Assembly: GCF_000801295.1 (NCBI RefSeq)
Contig: NZ_AP012978.1
Coordinates: 2,108,001 to 2,172,000, forward strand
From: an endosymbiont of unidentified scaly snail isolate Monju
Lineage (GTDB): Bacteria; Pseudomonadota; Gammaproteobacteria; Chromatiales; Chromatiaceae
Direction of reading: 5' to 3'
DNA length: 64,000 nt
Position numbers and translations under genes: made by a program
Shown: positions 8,885 to 19,000 of the stretch, piece after piece
Position numbering within the stretch: the stretch's first letter is position 1
How the letters are laid out: each line of letters starts with the position of its first letter
The notes under the pieces: model-generated
The model's database searches: none
What the model was told of the DNA's origin: nothing
The model's input: the letters and a program-made list of their open reading frames with translations, nothing else

Positions 8885-9808
8885 TCAGGCCAGGGTAAGC
8901 CAGTGCATGTGTTCGGGACTGCGGCCATGCACCACGTCGAAATACTTGCTCTGCAACTGCTCGGTGATCGGTCCGCGACCGCCGTTGCCGATGGACCGGC
9001 CATCGACCTCGCGGATCGGCGTGACCTCGGCCGCGGTGCCGGTGAAGAAGGCCTCGTCGGCAATGTACACCTCGTCGCGGGTGATGCGCTTTTCGACCAC
9101 CTGATAGCCGGCCTCCTGCGCCAGCTGGATCACGGTACGGCGAGTGATGCCGTCGAGCGCCGAGGTAAGATCGGGCGTGTAGATGACGCCGTCGCGCACG
9201 ATGAAGACGTTCTCGCCCGAGCCCTCCATGACGAAGCCCTCGGTGTCCAGCAGCAGGGCCTCATCGTAGCCGCAGTTCAGTGCCTCCTGCAGGGCCAGCA
9301 TGGAGTTCATGTAGTTGCCGTTGGCCTTGGCCCGGCACATGGTGACATTCACGTGGTGCCGGCTGAACGAGGAGACGCGCACACGAATGCCGTTCTTCAT
9401 GTTGTCCTCGCCCAGGTAGGCGCCCCACTCCCAGGCCGCGACCATGCAGTGTACCCGCAGGTTGTCCGCGCGCAGCCCCATGCCCTCGGAGCCATAGAAA
9501 CACATGGGGCGGAAATAGGCCGAGTCCAGCCCGTTCTCGCGCACCACCAGCTTGTGCGCCTCGTTGATGGTCTCCGCGTCGAAAGGCATGGGCATGCTCA
9601 GGATGCGTGCCGAGTCGAACAGGCGGCGGGTGTGTTCCTGCAGGCGGAAGATGGCCGGCCCCTGCTCGGTGTGGTAGGCGCGCACGCCCTCGAATACCCC
9701 CATCCCGTAATGCAGGGTATGGGTGAGCACATGGGTCTTGGCCTCGCGCCACTCGACCAGCTCGCCGTCGAGCCAGATGACCCCGTCGCGGTCTGCCATC
9801 GATTGCAT
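8885..9808 (-). CDS. ilvE: Branched-chain amino-acid aminotransferase
   Basis: A PLP enzyme of fold type IV that makes the last step of valine, leucine and isoleucine synthesis and starts their breakdown, using glutamate/2-oxoglutarate. It has 307 aa, normal for IlvE. Visible hallmarks are THTLHYGMGVFEGVRAY near the N terminus, KANGNYMNSMLALQEA with the PLP-binding lysine, then DEALLLDTEGFVMEGSGENV, and FFTGTAAEVTPI. The ATG at 9808 is preferred over a TTG six bases earlier because GGAG lies 6 bases upstream of it. In this order it probably shares a transcript with glnE, with an inverted-repeat element in the leader between them. Confidence 0.95.
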   Translation of the reverse strand: MQSMADRDGVIWLDGELVEWREAKTHVLTHTLHYGMGVFEGVRAYHTEQGPAIFRLQEHTRRLFDSARILSMPMPFDAETINEAHKLVVRENGLDSAYFRPMCFYGSEGMGLRADNLRVHCMVAAWEWGAYLGEDNMKNGIRVRVSSFSRHHVNVTMCRAKANGNYMNSMLALQEALNCGYDEALLLDTEGFVMEGSGENVFIVRDGVIYTPDLTSALDGITRRTVIQLAQEAGYQVVEKRITRDEVYIADEAFFTGTAAEVTPIREVDGRSIGNGGRGPITEQLQSKYFDVVHGRSPEHMHWLTLA

Positions 9809-9908
9809 GGTCAACTCCGATAATGAACAGCTCGGGAGCGGCCACTCCGGGCCGCGCGAAAAACGCAGGCATTGTAACCGGAAACCGGCAGGGATGGGCC
9901 CCGCCCAG

Positions 9909-10077
9909 GTACCAGCCTATCGGACTTGACCGTTCGCAGCGAAAATTCGCGGGAGCGGATCAAAAGCGCTTATTCGAATAAGGAGAATAGCAGGCCTATT
10001 TGACGAATTCGATAAGCACAGTTGATCGCTATCCGCGGATTTGCAGCCGGACAGCGTCAAGTCCGACAGGCTGGTAC
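9909..10077. repeat. 169-bp element with 22-bp terminal inverted repeats, in the 301-bp glnE-ilvE gap
   Basis: Positions 9909-9930 and 10056-10077 are inverted copies, matching at 21 of 22 bases and starting GTACCAGCCT. Weaker complementarity continues inward: AAATTCGCGG on one side against AAATCCGCGG on the other, then GATCAA and GCTTAT. The whole element can therefore fold on itself. It also contains the perfect palindrome CTTATTCGAATAAG (9969-9982). It could be a fold-back mobile element or a structured mRNA leader of ilvE. I see no target duplication and no open frame. It accounts for most of the 9815-10115 gap. Confidence 0.7.
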
Positions 10078-10115
10078 TGTCGGCCAACTTCCGCGTGGCC
10101 GACGCACGATGCCGC

Positions 10116-12950
10116 CTATTCCCCGCCGAGCACGGTCTCCCAGGCCTCGCGCACCAGGGCACGCTCCTCGCACAATTCCGTCGCCGGCACCCGGGCGGGC
10201 GCTTCCTGCAGGGCACGGCGGTGCACAATGGAACGATACACCCGATAGATGCCGAACAGGCGCTCGGCCTGAGCGGCATCGAGCAGGCCGAGCTCGCCCA
10301 GGCGCGCGAGCAGGCGCGCATTATCGGTCCACTCGGTCAGACCGGGATAGGCATGCGCCCAGCGCAGCACCGCGTACTGCACCAGAAACTCGATATCGAC
10401 CAGTCCACCACGCCCCTGCTTGATGTCGAAGTATTCGGCATCACCGCGATCGAGGCGCGCGGACATCTTCCGGCGCATCTCGCGGACATCGCTCCCCAGT
10501 ACCGCGGGGTCACGCTCTCGACACAGCACCTCGCGACGCGCCTGTGCGAAGGCCTCGGCCATCACCGGATCGCCAGCCACCGGGCGGGCGCGCACCAGGG
10601 CCTGATGCTCCCAGGTCCAGGCGTCCTCGCGCTGGTAGCGCTCGAAGGCCCGCAAGGGGGAGACCAGCAAACCCGAGTCGCCGTTCGGCCGCAGGCGCAT
10701 GTCCACCTCGTAGAGGATGCCCGAGGGAGTGCGGGTGGTGAGGATGTGGATGATGCGCTGCCCCAGGCGGGCATAGAACAGGTCGTTGGCGATCTCCCGC
10801 GCACCGTCGGTGGTGGCCGAAGGCGAGGCATTGCCATGCACGAACACCAGGTCCAGATCCGAGCCGTAACCCAGCTCGATGCCGCCGAGCTTGCCGTAGC
10901 CCACCACCAGGAAGCCCCGGTCGAGCGGGTCGGGCAGACGGGGCCGCCCATGACGCGCATCCAGGTCGCGCCAGGCAAGTTCGAGGGTCTGCCGCAGTAC
11001 CGTCTCGGCAATCTCGGTGAGGTAGTCGCTGACCACCATCACGGGGATGATGCCGGCGATGTCGGCTGCAGCCACACGCAGGCGGTTGCCCAACGCGAAC
11101 TGGCGCAGGCGCTCCATCTCCTGTTCCAGGTCGCCCACCACCGGGCGCAGCAGGGTCGCCAGCTCCACGGCCAGCTCATCGGCACGCAGGGGCGCATACA
11201 GGCTGCGCGGATCGAGCAGCTCGTCGAGCAGCAGGGGCAAACGCGCGAGCTGCGAGCCGATCCAGCGGCTCTCGGCGAGCAGGCGCACCAGTTGCGAGAG
11301 CGCCATGGGGTTCTCGATCAGCAGGTCGAGGTAGGCGGTGCGGCGCACGATGGCCTCGAGCAGGCGGATCAGCCGACGCAGCGCCGCATCGGGCCGGATA
11401 CTGCGCCCGGCAGCGGCGATCGCCAGCGGCATCAGGCGGTCGAGCCTGGTCCTGGCCCCTGCCGAGAGCACACGCACCGCGCTGCCCTCGCGAAAGGCAT
11501 CGAGCGCCACGAGCAGGGTATCGACATCCTCGAAGCCGGCCTCACGCAGCGCCGCAGCGCGTTGATCAGCCTCCCCTTCACCCAGCCAGGCCCGTGCCAG
11601 CGGGGCCTCCTCGTCGGCCGTCTCGACCTGCGGCGCCTCGAACACCTGCTCGAAATGCGAATGCACCTGCCGGCGATGGGTCTCGAGCGCGGCCGCGAAG
11701 TCTTCCCAGCGACGAAAGCCCATGCAGATCGCCAGGCGCTCGCGTCCGTCGGGATCATCCGGCAGCACATGGGTCTGCTCATCGCGCCAGGCTTGCAGAC
11801 GGTTCTCGGTGCGCCGGAGGAAGGCATAGGCCGCCAGCAGCTGGCGCACACCCCAGGCCGGCAGCAGGCCGAGGTCACCCAGACGTTCGAGCGCCTGCTG
11901 GATGAGGCGGACCTGCAGGGCCGGCTCACGTCCGCCGCGCACCAGCTGAAAGGCCTGGCCGATGAACTCGATCTCGCGGATGCCACCGAAACCCAGCTTG
12001 ATGTTGTCCTCCAGCCCCTTGTGCACCAGCTCGCGTTCGATCAGGCGCTTCATGTCGCGGATCGACTCGATCACCCCGAAGTCGATGTAACGGCGATAGA
12101 CGAAGGCATGGATCAGCGCCATCAGTTCCTCGCGGTCGGCAGGCTCTCCGGTCAGCGGGCGCGCCTTGACCATGGCATAACGCTCCCAGGGGCGCGCCTG
12201 GTCTTGCAGGTACTGCTCGAAGGCATCGAAGCCGATCACCAGGGGCCCGGCTTCGCCGAACGGTCGCAGACGCATGTCCACCCGGAACACGAAGCCTTCC
12301 TCGGTCGGCTCGTTGAGCAGGCGGATCAGACGCCGCGCCAGGCGGGTGAAAAAGATCTGGTTGTCGAGCGGGCGCCGGCTGTCGGTCTGACCCTGGCGCG
12401 GAAAACAGAAGATCAGGTCAATGTCGGATGACAGGTTCAGCTCGCGCGCACCCAGCTTGCCCATGCCCAGCACCACCAGCTGCTGTGCCCGCCCTTCGGC
12501 ATCACGCGGGGTGCCGTCGCGCGCCACCGCCCAGCGGTAGAGGTGATCCAGGCCGAAGCGAACGCTCAGTTCAGCCAGTTCGGACAGTTCGGACAAGGTC
12601 TCGTGCAGGGGCGCCAGGTCGGCCAGGTCGCGCCAGACGATGCGCAGCAGCTCGCGCTGGCGAAAGCGGCGCAGCACACGTGCCAGCGCCTCCTCGTCGT
12701 TCACGCCCGCGAGCGCCTGTGTCAGTTCGGAGGCCATCTCGTCGAGCTCGCGCGCCCGCCCCAGCAAGCCCAGTGCCAGCAGTTCCGAGAACTCCTCGGG
12801 ATGGCGCAGCATGCGCCGTGCCGCGAATTCGCTTCCCAGCCAGACGCAGGCACGCTGGCGCTCCAGCGTCTCGTCCAGCGGCGGCCGCGCGGGCAAGGCC
12901 TGCCATTCGCGCTCCCATCGCTCCAGCCGCTGCCGGTTCGCCTCGTGCAT
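10116..12950 (-). CDS. glnE: Glutamine synthetase adenylyltransferase/deadenylylase
   Basis: A bifunctional enzyme that adds AMP to glutamine synthetase and removes it in response to the PII protein, tuning nitrogen assimilation. It has 944 aa, matching the usual length of about 945. Two nucleotidyltransferase domains are seen: LGMGKLGARELNLSSDIDLI at about residues 155-175, and VVGYGKLGGIELGYGSDLDL at about 680-700. Each has the G(G/S)xxDxD-type active site, and each is followed by a helical GlnD_UR_UTase-type region. GFGGIREIEFIGQ and GRGGLVDIEFLVQ are the paired post-domain motifs. The ATG at 12950 has a GGGGCGGG purine tract just upstream; 31 further in-frame codons upstream do not look coding. 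Confidence 0.95.
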   Translation of the reverse strand: MHEANRQRLERWEREWQALPARPPLDETLERQRACVWLGSEFAARRMLRHPEEFSELLALGLLGRARELDEMASELTQALAGVNDEEALARVLRRFRQRELLRIVWRDLADLAPLHETLSELSELAELSVRFGLDHLYRWAVARDGTPRDAEGRAQQLVVLGMGKLGARELNLSSDIDLIFCFPRQGQTDSRRPLDNQIFFTRLARRLIRLLNEPTEEGFVFRVDMRLRPFGEAGPLVIGFDAFEQYLQDQARPWERYAMVKARPLTGEPADREELMALIHAFVYRRYIDFGVIESIRDMKRLIERELVHKGLEDNIKLGFGGIREIEFIGQAFQLVRGGREPALQVRLIQQALERLGDLGLLPAWGVRQLLAAYAFLRRTENRLQAWRDEQTHVLPDDPDGRERLAICMGFRRWEDFAAALETHRRQVHSHFEQVFEAPQVETADEEAPLARAWLGEGEADQRAAALREAGFEDVDTLLVALDAFREGSAVRVLSAGARTRLDRLMPLAIAAAGRSIRPDAALRRLIRLLEAIVRRTAYLDLLIENPMALSQLVRLLAESRWIGSQLARLPLLLDELLDPRSLYAPLRADELAVELATLLRPVVGDLEQEMERLRQFALGNRLRVAAADIAGIIPVMVVSDYLTEIAETVLRQTLELAWRDLDARHGRPRLPDPLDRGFLVVGYGKLGGIELGYGSDLDLVFVHGNASPSATTDGAREIANDLFYARLGQRIIHILTTRTPSGILYEVDMRLRPNGDSGLLVSPLRAFERYQREDAWTWEHQALVRARPVAGDPVMAEAFAQARREVLCRERDPAVLGSDVREMRRKMSARLDRGDAEYFDIKQGRGGLVDIEFLVQYAVLRWAHAYPGLTEWTDNARLLARLGELGLLDAAQAERLFGIYRVYRSIVHRRALQEAPARVPATELCEERALVREAWETVLGGE

Positions 12951-12976
12951 GTTCCCGCCCCGAAAGAAAAAATGGC

Positions 12977-13003
12977 TCAAGCTCGGCCGACTCCGGCCGT
13001 TAA
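12977..13003 (+). promoter_or_regulatory. Weak sigma-28-like promoter candidate
   Basis: TCAAGCTC (12977-12984), 11 bases, then GCCGTTAA (12996-13003). Against the enterobacterial FliA consensus TAAAGTTT-N11-GCCGATAA this matches 5 of 8 and 7 of 8 with exact spacing. It ends only 7 bases before the phosphatase ATG, so a transcript from it would be nearly leaderless. The GC-rich palindrome CGGCCGACTCCGGCCG overlaps it and may be the real signal. Confidence 0.3.
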
Positions 13004-13010
13004 GCCCCGC

Positions 13011-14405
13011 ATGAATATGACAACGTCCGCGCAAGAGACGCAAGCGGAGCGGTTATGCCTGTTGCTGACACAAACGGCGACCTCGGCGCGTTTTGCCGCG
13101 ATCGCCGCTGTGTTCAGCTTCGGCGTGCTGGCCACCTATCAGTACACCCCCTGGCTGGTGGCCTGGCTGCTGAGTGCCCTCGGCGTAGCCATGATGCGCA
13201 TACAGCTGATCGACGACTTCAGGAAGTGTTATCCCGGTCGCTGCAAGCTGGCAACCTGGGAACGGCGCCATCATTACTCCGGCATCGTCTCCGGGCTACT
13301 CTGGGGCCTGCTCGGTATCCACCCTGTAGACAACCTGCCGCTGGCCTTGCAGTCCTTCAACCTGCTGATTCCGGCGCTGATTGCCATTGCCGCCCTGAGC
13401 AGCCATGTCCTGCGAGTGGACCACTATCGCAGCTACCTGCTCGCACTGATGGGCAGCTTGCTGCTCTCCTACACCTGGCGACATGGCATGCAGGCCCTGG
13501 TCGCCTGGCCGGTGTTCGGCCTGTTCGGCGCCCTGCTGTATTCCATCGCCCGCCGCTACAACCAGACCCTGGCCGACGCCCTGAGTGCACGCAACGAGAT
13601 GGAGCAGGCCCATCGTGAACTGGCCGAGGCCAACCGTCACCTGCTCGACCAACACAAGATCCTGACCCAGGAAGAGTCCATCGCCCGCCACGTGTTCGAA
13701 CAGCTCACCCTGGCCAACGACGAACGCCCCCCCGGCATCCATGCCTGGAACCAACCGATGGGCACCCTCTCGGGCGACCTGATCCAGGTGGTACGCGGAC
13801 CGGATGGCTCGACCTATGTCTTCCTCGGCGATTTCACCGGCCACGGCCTGCCGGCCGCGCTGGGCGCGGTGCCGGCCTCCACCGTATTCCGCACCATGGC
13901 CGAAAAGGGACTGGAGGTGGCGCTGATCGCCCGCGAGCTCAACAGCAAGCTCTATACCCTGCTGCCCACCGGCTACTTCTGCTGTGCAGTCATCATGAAG
14001 GTGAACCCCGAACGCTGTGGCCTCGAGTTGTGGAACGGTGGCTTGCCACCGGTACTCATCCGGCGCCACGATGGAGATTTCGAGGAGATTCCTGCCGACA
14101 ACCTGCCACTGGGCGTGGTCAGCGGTACCGAGTTCACCGACCACTGTACCCGTCACTGCCTGGCTGCGGGCGACCGCGTGCTGGTGTACTCAGACGGCCT
14201 GATCGAGGCCGAGAACCACGAGGGCGTCATGTGGGGCCGCAAGCGCCTGCTGGCCCTGCTGGCCGAGGCCGAGGGACCGGGACCCGCGCTTGAACGCCTC
14301 AGAGCCGAGATCCTGGAATTCACCAATCTGGCCCCGGTGTCGGACGACATCTCGGTGATCGAGATCGAGGCTGGCGACACAGCCTACCAGGAAGCCGTGG
14401 CCTGA
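13011..14405 (+). CDS. Membrane SpoIIE/RsbU-type serine phosphatase
   Basis: A 464-aa protein. The first 190 residues contain about six hydrophobic helices, a membrane sensor resembling MASE-type domains. A short coiled coil follows (about 190-225), then a PP2C-like SpoIIE domain to about residue 450. Metal-binding acidic residues are visible in SGDLIQVV, VFLGDFTGHGLPAAL, LVYSDGLIEAEN and VSDDISVIEI. This matches the RsbU/SpoIIE fold, which dephosphorylates anti-anti-sigma factors or related STAS proteins. No STAS or anti-sigma gene lies nearby, so the partner is unknown. The gene is divergent from glnE with a 60-bp gap. A bidirectional terminator separates it from groL. Confidence 0.85.
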   Translation: MNMTTSAQETQAERLCLLLTQTATSARFAAIAAVFSFGVLATYQYTPWLVAWLLSALGVAMMRIQLIDDFRKCYPGRCKLATWERRHHYSGIVSGLLWGLLGIHPVDNLPLALQSFNLLIPALIAIAALSSHVLRVDHYRSYLLALMGSLLLSYTWRHGMQALVAWPVFGLFGALLYSIARRYNQTLADALSARNEMEQAHRELAEANRHLLDQHKILTQEESIARHVFEQLTLANDERPPGIHAWNQPMGTLSGDLIQVVRGPDGSTYVFLGDFTGHGLPAALGAVPASTVFRTMAEKGLEVALIARELNSKLYTLLPTGYFCCAVIMKVNPERCGLELWNGGLPPVLIRRHDGDFEEIPADNLPLGVVSGTEFTDHCTRHCLAAGDRVLVYSDGLIEAENHEGVMWGRKRLLALLAEAEGPGPALERLRAEILEFTNLAPVSDDISVIEIEAGDTAYQEAVA

Positions 14406-14411
14406 ACGCAC

Positions 14412-14436
14412 ATTCGGCCCGGGGACGGGTTCCTGC
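14412..14436. repeat. GGCCCG-GGGA dispersed repeat, single unit
   Basis: TTCGGCCCGGGGACGGGTTC, nine bases after the phosphatase stop. It is the shorter version of the repeat unit also found at 16714-16812, 26204, 48855, 52752 and 60144. The core GGCCCG-GGGA-CGGG forms a hairpin with a GGGA loop. Confidence 0.75.
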
Positions 14437-14463
14437 AACAACATCGTATCCCGCTCACACATG

Positions 14464-14498
14464 AAAAGACCCCGCACCGGGGAGGCGCGGGGTCTTTT
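14464..14498. terminator. Bidirectional rho-independent terminator
   Basis: A perfect 12-bp inverted repeat, AAAAGACCCCGC and GCGGGGTCTTTT, with an 11-base loop. The A run and T run make it work on both strands. It lies between the convergent phosphatase (plus) and groL (minus). Confidence 0.92.
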
Positions 14499-14520
14499 CG
14501 GGTCGGGACGACCGGACGGC

Positions 14521-16176
<1,656 letters not shown>

Positions 16177-16222
16177 CTAATTCTTGCTTGAAAATCTTGA
16201 AATCTGCGGTGATCTGTCGCGA

Positions 16223-16513
16223 TCAGCCTTCGATCACGCCCAGGAGGTCTTCCTCGCGCATGACCAGCACCTCCTCGTCACCGAGCTTCACCTCGGTGCC
16301 CGAGTACTTGCCGAACAGCACCGTGTCGCCCACCTTCACGTCCAGCGGGCGCACCTCGCCATTCTCGAGGATGCGGCCATTGCCCACGGCCAGCACCTCG
16401 CCCTGGATCGGCTTCTCGGTGGCGGAACCGGGCAGCACGATGCCCCCGGGGGTGGTGGTCTCTTCTTCCTTGCGGCGGATCACGACACGGTCGTGCAGCG
16501 GACGGATGTTCAT
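16223..16513 (-). CDS. groES: Co-chaperonin GroES
   Basis: The 10-kDa heptameric lid of the GroEL chamber, 96 aa. It begins [18 protein letters not shown]. The mobile loop [18 protein letters not shown] contacts GroEL, and [16 protein letters not shown] and EDLLGVIEG are conserved. The ATG at 16513 is the family start; codons further upstream overlap the CIRCE operator and promoter and are not protein. It is the first gene of the groES-groL heat-shock operon. Confidence 0.97.
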   Translation of the reverse strand: MNIRPLHDRVVIRRKEEETTTPGGIVLPGSATEKPIQGEVLAVGNGRILENGEVRPLDVKVGDTVLFGKYSGTEVKLGDEEVLVMREEDLLGVIEG

Positions 16514-16563
16514 GGGATCAGGTCTCCAAAAGCTCTGAAGGAATTGTTCTCGGCCAACGATTG

Positions 16564-16590
16564 TTAGCACTCGTTTCAGGTGAGTGCCAA
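16564..16590. promoter_or_regulatory. CIRCE operator (HrcA site) of groES-groL
   Basis: TTAGCACTC, 9 bases, GAGTGCCAA on the plus strand, matching the CIRCE consensus TTAGCACTC-N9-GAGTGCTAA at 17 of 18 positions. It sits about 50 bp upstream of groES, directly against the -10 box. HrcA bound here would block transcription; heat releases it. No hrcA gene is in the window. Confidence 0.93.
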
Positions 16591-16617
16591 TAGTATGGGC
16601 GGATCGGGGAAAGTCAA
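16590..16617 (-). promoter_or_regulatory. Sigma-70 type promoter of groES-groL
   Basis: On the minus strand: TTGACT (16612-16617), a 16-base spacer, then TACTAT (16590-16595). The start point would fall inside the CIRCE operator, which suits repression by HrcA. I see no clear sigma-32 box beside it. Confidence 0.75.
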
Positions 16618-16659
16618 GACAGGTCGTGGACGAAAGTTGAGACAACCGCCTCGTACAGC

Positions 16660-16850
16660 CGCCAAGGACACAAAGCACACGAAGGTTTCCTGGGGGCAGG
16701 TCTTGTTCCGGCGCCCGGGGAGCAGGCGTCCCGCCTGATGGGAGCGGCGTCCCCGCCGCGAATGTTCGGCCCGAGGACGGGCCTCCTACAGGGTAGGAGC
16801 GGGCCCCGTCGCGAATCTTCGACTACCTTTGCGTCCTTCGCGGTTTTCCC
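16660..16850. repeat. Composite repeat: CACAAAG arms enclosing GGGA hairpins
   Basis: The gap from 16514 to 16857 holds the groES promoter and CIRCE, then this composite. Outer arms at 16660-16685 (CAAGGACACAAAGCACACG) and 16826-16849 (CCTTTGCGTCCTTCGCGG) are roughly inverted. Between them lie hairpins CAGGCG-TCCC-CGCCTG-like, GCGGCG-TCCC-CGCCGC and GGCCCG-AGGA-CGGGCC (16714-16812). Both repeat families of the window are nested here, just downstream of the DUF1015 gene. Confidence 0.7.
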
Positions 16851-16857
16851 CGTCCGC

Positions 16858-18096
16858 TCAGTCGAGCACGTGGCTGACCAGGCCGTCGGCGAGCTTGGGT
16901 TCGAACCAGGTGGACTTGGGCGGCATGACCTGGCCGGCATCGGCCACCGCCATCAGGGCGTCGATGGCGGTGGGATACAGGGCAAAGGCCACGGCCCAGT
17001 CGCCGCTGTCCACGCGCCGTGCAAGCGCCTCGAGGCCGCGGATGCCCCCGACGAAATCGATACGCTCGTCGCGCCGCGGGTCCGAGATGCCGAGCACCGG
17101 CTCGATGAGATGGTCGGCCAGCAGGCTCATGTCCAGGCCGCGCACCGGATCGTCGCTGCGGTAGGCATCGCGCAGGCGCAGACGGTACCAGTGGCCATCG
17201 AGGTACATGCCGAACTCGCCGGGACCACGCGGGCGCACCGGGGCGTCCTCCTGCGTGAAATCGAAGCGCTCGGCCACCCGCACCAGGAAGTCCTCGGCCG
17301 ACAGCCCGTTGAGGTCGCGCACCACCCGGTTGTAGTCGAGGATCTGCATCTGGTCATGGGGGAAGATCACGCTCAGGAAGTAGTTCCAGCTCTCCTCGCC
17401 GGTATGCGCCTGGCTGGCCTCGCGGCGCGCCGCGGCCACGCGCGAGGCGGCGGCCGAGCGGTGATGACCGTCGGCCACGTAGAGCGCATCCATGGCGTCG
17501 AAGGCGGCGGTGAGACGGTCGACCCGTTGTGGATCATCGATCACCCACAGCTCGTGGCGCACACCGTCGGCCGCGGTCACATCCATGTCGGGCGTGCCGG
17601 CGGCGACCTCGGCGAGAATGGCGTCGACCTCGGGATCGGCGCGATAGACAAGGAACACCGGCCCGGTCTGGGCATTGAGAGCATCGATCTGGCGCACCCG
17701 GTCGTCTTCCTTCACCGGGCGGGTGAACTCGTGCTTCTTGATGCGGTCGGCGTCGTAGGCCGCGACCGAGGCGGCGGCGACGATGCCCGTCTGGCGGTGC
17801 TCGCCCATGGTCAGGCGGTAGGCGTAGTAGGCGGGCCGGGGATCGCGTGCCAGCAGCCCCTCGGCGATCATGCGGTCCAGGTTCTCGCGCCCCTTGGCGT
17901 ACACCGCCGGGTCGTAGGGATCGGTCTCGTCGGGCAGGTCGATCTCGGGACGCGAGATGTGCAGGAAGCTCCAGGGCCTTCCCTCGACCATGGCCTTGGC
18001 CTCTTCGCGGTTCATGACGTCATAGGGCGGGGCGACCACCTCGGCCTCGCGGCCGACCACCGGGCGCAGCCCGGTGAAGGGTTTGATCAGGGGCAT
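16858..18096 (-). CDS. DUF1015 family protein
   Basis: A cytoplasmic protein of 412 aa with the features of DUF1015: LIKPFTGLRPVVGREAEVVA at the start, APPYDVMNREEA, HKEF-type basic motif (KKHEFTRPVKEDDRV), ALYVADGHHRSAAASRVA in the middle, and NYFLSVIFPHDQMQILDYNR. The family is widespread in bacteria and archaea. The DGHHR motif resembles a ParB/Srx-like nucleotide-binding site, but the biochemical role is not established. It stands alone on the minus strand, 54 bp from fxsA, whose 3' end faces its start. The stop lies beside a repeat element. Confidence 0.88.
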   Translation of the reverse strand: MPLIKPFTGLRPVVGREAEVVAPPYDVMNREEAKAMVEGRPWSFLHISRPEIDLPDETDPYDPAVYAKGRENLDRMIAEGLLARDPRPAYYAYRLTMGEHRQTGIVAAASVAAYDADRIKKHEFTRPVKEDDRVRQIDALNAQTGPVFLVYRADPEVDAILAEVAAGTPDMDVTAADGVRHELWVIDDPQRVDRLTAAFDAMDALYVADGHHRSAAASRVAAARREASQAHTGEESWNYFLSVIFPHDQMQILDYNRVVRDLNGLSAEDFLVRVAERFDFTQEDAPVRPRGPGEFGMYLDGHWYRLRLRDAYRSDDPVRGLDMSLLADHLIEPVLGISDPRRDERIDFVGGIRGLEALARRVDSGDWAVAFALYPTAIDALMAVADAGQVMPPKSTWFEPKLADGLVSHVLD

Positions 18097-18150
18097 GGCT
18101 TGTCCTCCGGCTGTGATGCTGCCGGATTCTGCGACCAGTTCCGGCGCCGA

Positions 18151-18591
18151 TCAATCGTCGCGACGAAAATCGCCCTCGATGAAGCCGCCCGACGACGGGG
18201 GGCGAGGCGGTGGCGGGCCAGGACGCAAGGTGCCGTTTCTGCGCAGGTACCAGAGGATCAGCGCGCGTCGCAACGGCGGGATCAGCAGCGCGAAGCCCAC
18301 GGCGTCGGTGATGAACCCCGGCAGCAGCAGGGCCAGACCGGTGAGCAGCAGCATCGCACCCTCGAGCAGCTCCAGCGCCGGCACCTCACCGCGCGCCATG
18401 GTCCCCTGCACCCGGTAGAGCACGGCAAAGCCCTGCAGACGCACCAGCCAGCCGCCGAGCACCGCGGTGAACACCGAGAGCGCGATGGTGGAAAAGGCGC
18501 CGATACGCGCGCCGACCTCGATCAGCACATACAGCTCGACCAGGGGAGCGATCACGAAGATCGCGAGAAACAGCAGCAGGGGATGGATCAT
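18151..18591 (-). CDS. fxsA: FxsA family membrane protein
   Basis: A 146-aa inner-membrane protein. Two hydrophobic helices (about 3-22 and 26-48) open with FLAIFVIAPLVELYVLIEVG, the family signature, and a further hydrophobic pair lies at about 78-105. The C-terminal tail is proline-rich and then acidic. E. coli FxsA overproduction relieves F-plasmid exclusion of phage T7; its normal role is unknown. The ATG at 18591 is chosen because the signature follows at once. Divergent from cutA across 88 bp. Confidence 0.88.
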   Translation of the reverse strand: MIHPLLLFLAIFVIAPLVELYVLIEVGARIGAFSTIALSVFTAVLGGWLVRLQGFAVLYRVQGTMARGEVPALELLEGAMLLLTGLALLLPGFITDAVGFALLIPPLRRALILWYLRRNGTLRPGPPPPRPPSSGGFIEGDFRRDD

Positions 18592-18679
18592 GCGGACTCC
18601 GGTGTGACGGGCGGCGCGTCGATCGCGTCCGAATATCATAGAATGAATCGCCCAGATGCGGGCGAACAACGGAAAAACA

Positions 18680-19000
18680 ATGCCTGACGACATCCTGATC
18701 GTACTCACCACCCACCCCGAACGGGAAGGCGCCGAACGTCTGGCGGAAAAACTTGTCCAGAAAAAACTGGCGGCCTGCGTGAATATTCTCGGCCGTATGA
18801 CGTCCATCTACCCGTGGAAGGGCCGTATCGAGCGCGGCGAGGAGCACCAGATGGTGATCAAGACCAGCACCCGGCGCTATGCCGAGCTCGAGGCGCTAGT
18901 CCGCCGCGAACACCCTTACGAGCTGCCGGAGATCCTCACCCTGCCGGTGATCGGCGGCCTGATCGAATACCTCGACTGGATACAGACATGCACCGACTGA
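18680..19000 (+). CDS. cutA: CutA1 divalent-ion tolerance protein
   Basis: A trimeric PII-like cytoplasmic protein of 106 aa. Conserved pieces are LTTHPEREGAERLAEKLVQK, KLAACVNILGRMTSIYPWKG, and LPVIGGLIEYLDWI at the C terminus. It was named for copper tolerance in E. coli, but its actual function is unclear. GGAAAA precedes the ATG at 18680. Its last 13 bases overlap the start of dsbD, an arrangement also seen in enterics, so the two are probably co-expressed. Confidence 0.95.
   Translation: MPDDILIVLTTHPEREGAERLAEKLVQKKLAACVNILGRMTSIYPWKGRIERGEEHQMVIKTSTRRYAELEALVRREHPYELPEILTLPVIGGLIEYLDWIQTCTD

Noticed and set aside
10041-12431. 796-codon plus-strand open frame
   Set aside because: Antisense shadow of glnE, whose two nucleotidyltransferase domains are intact.
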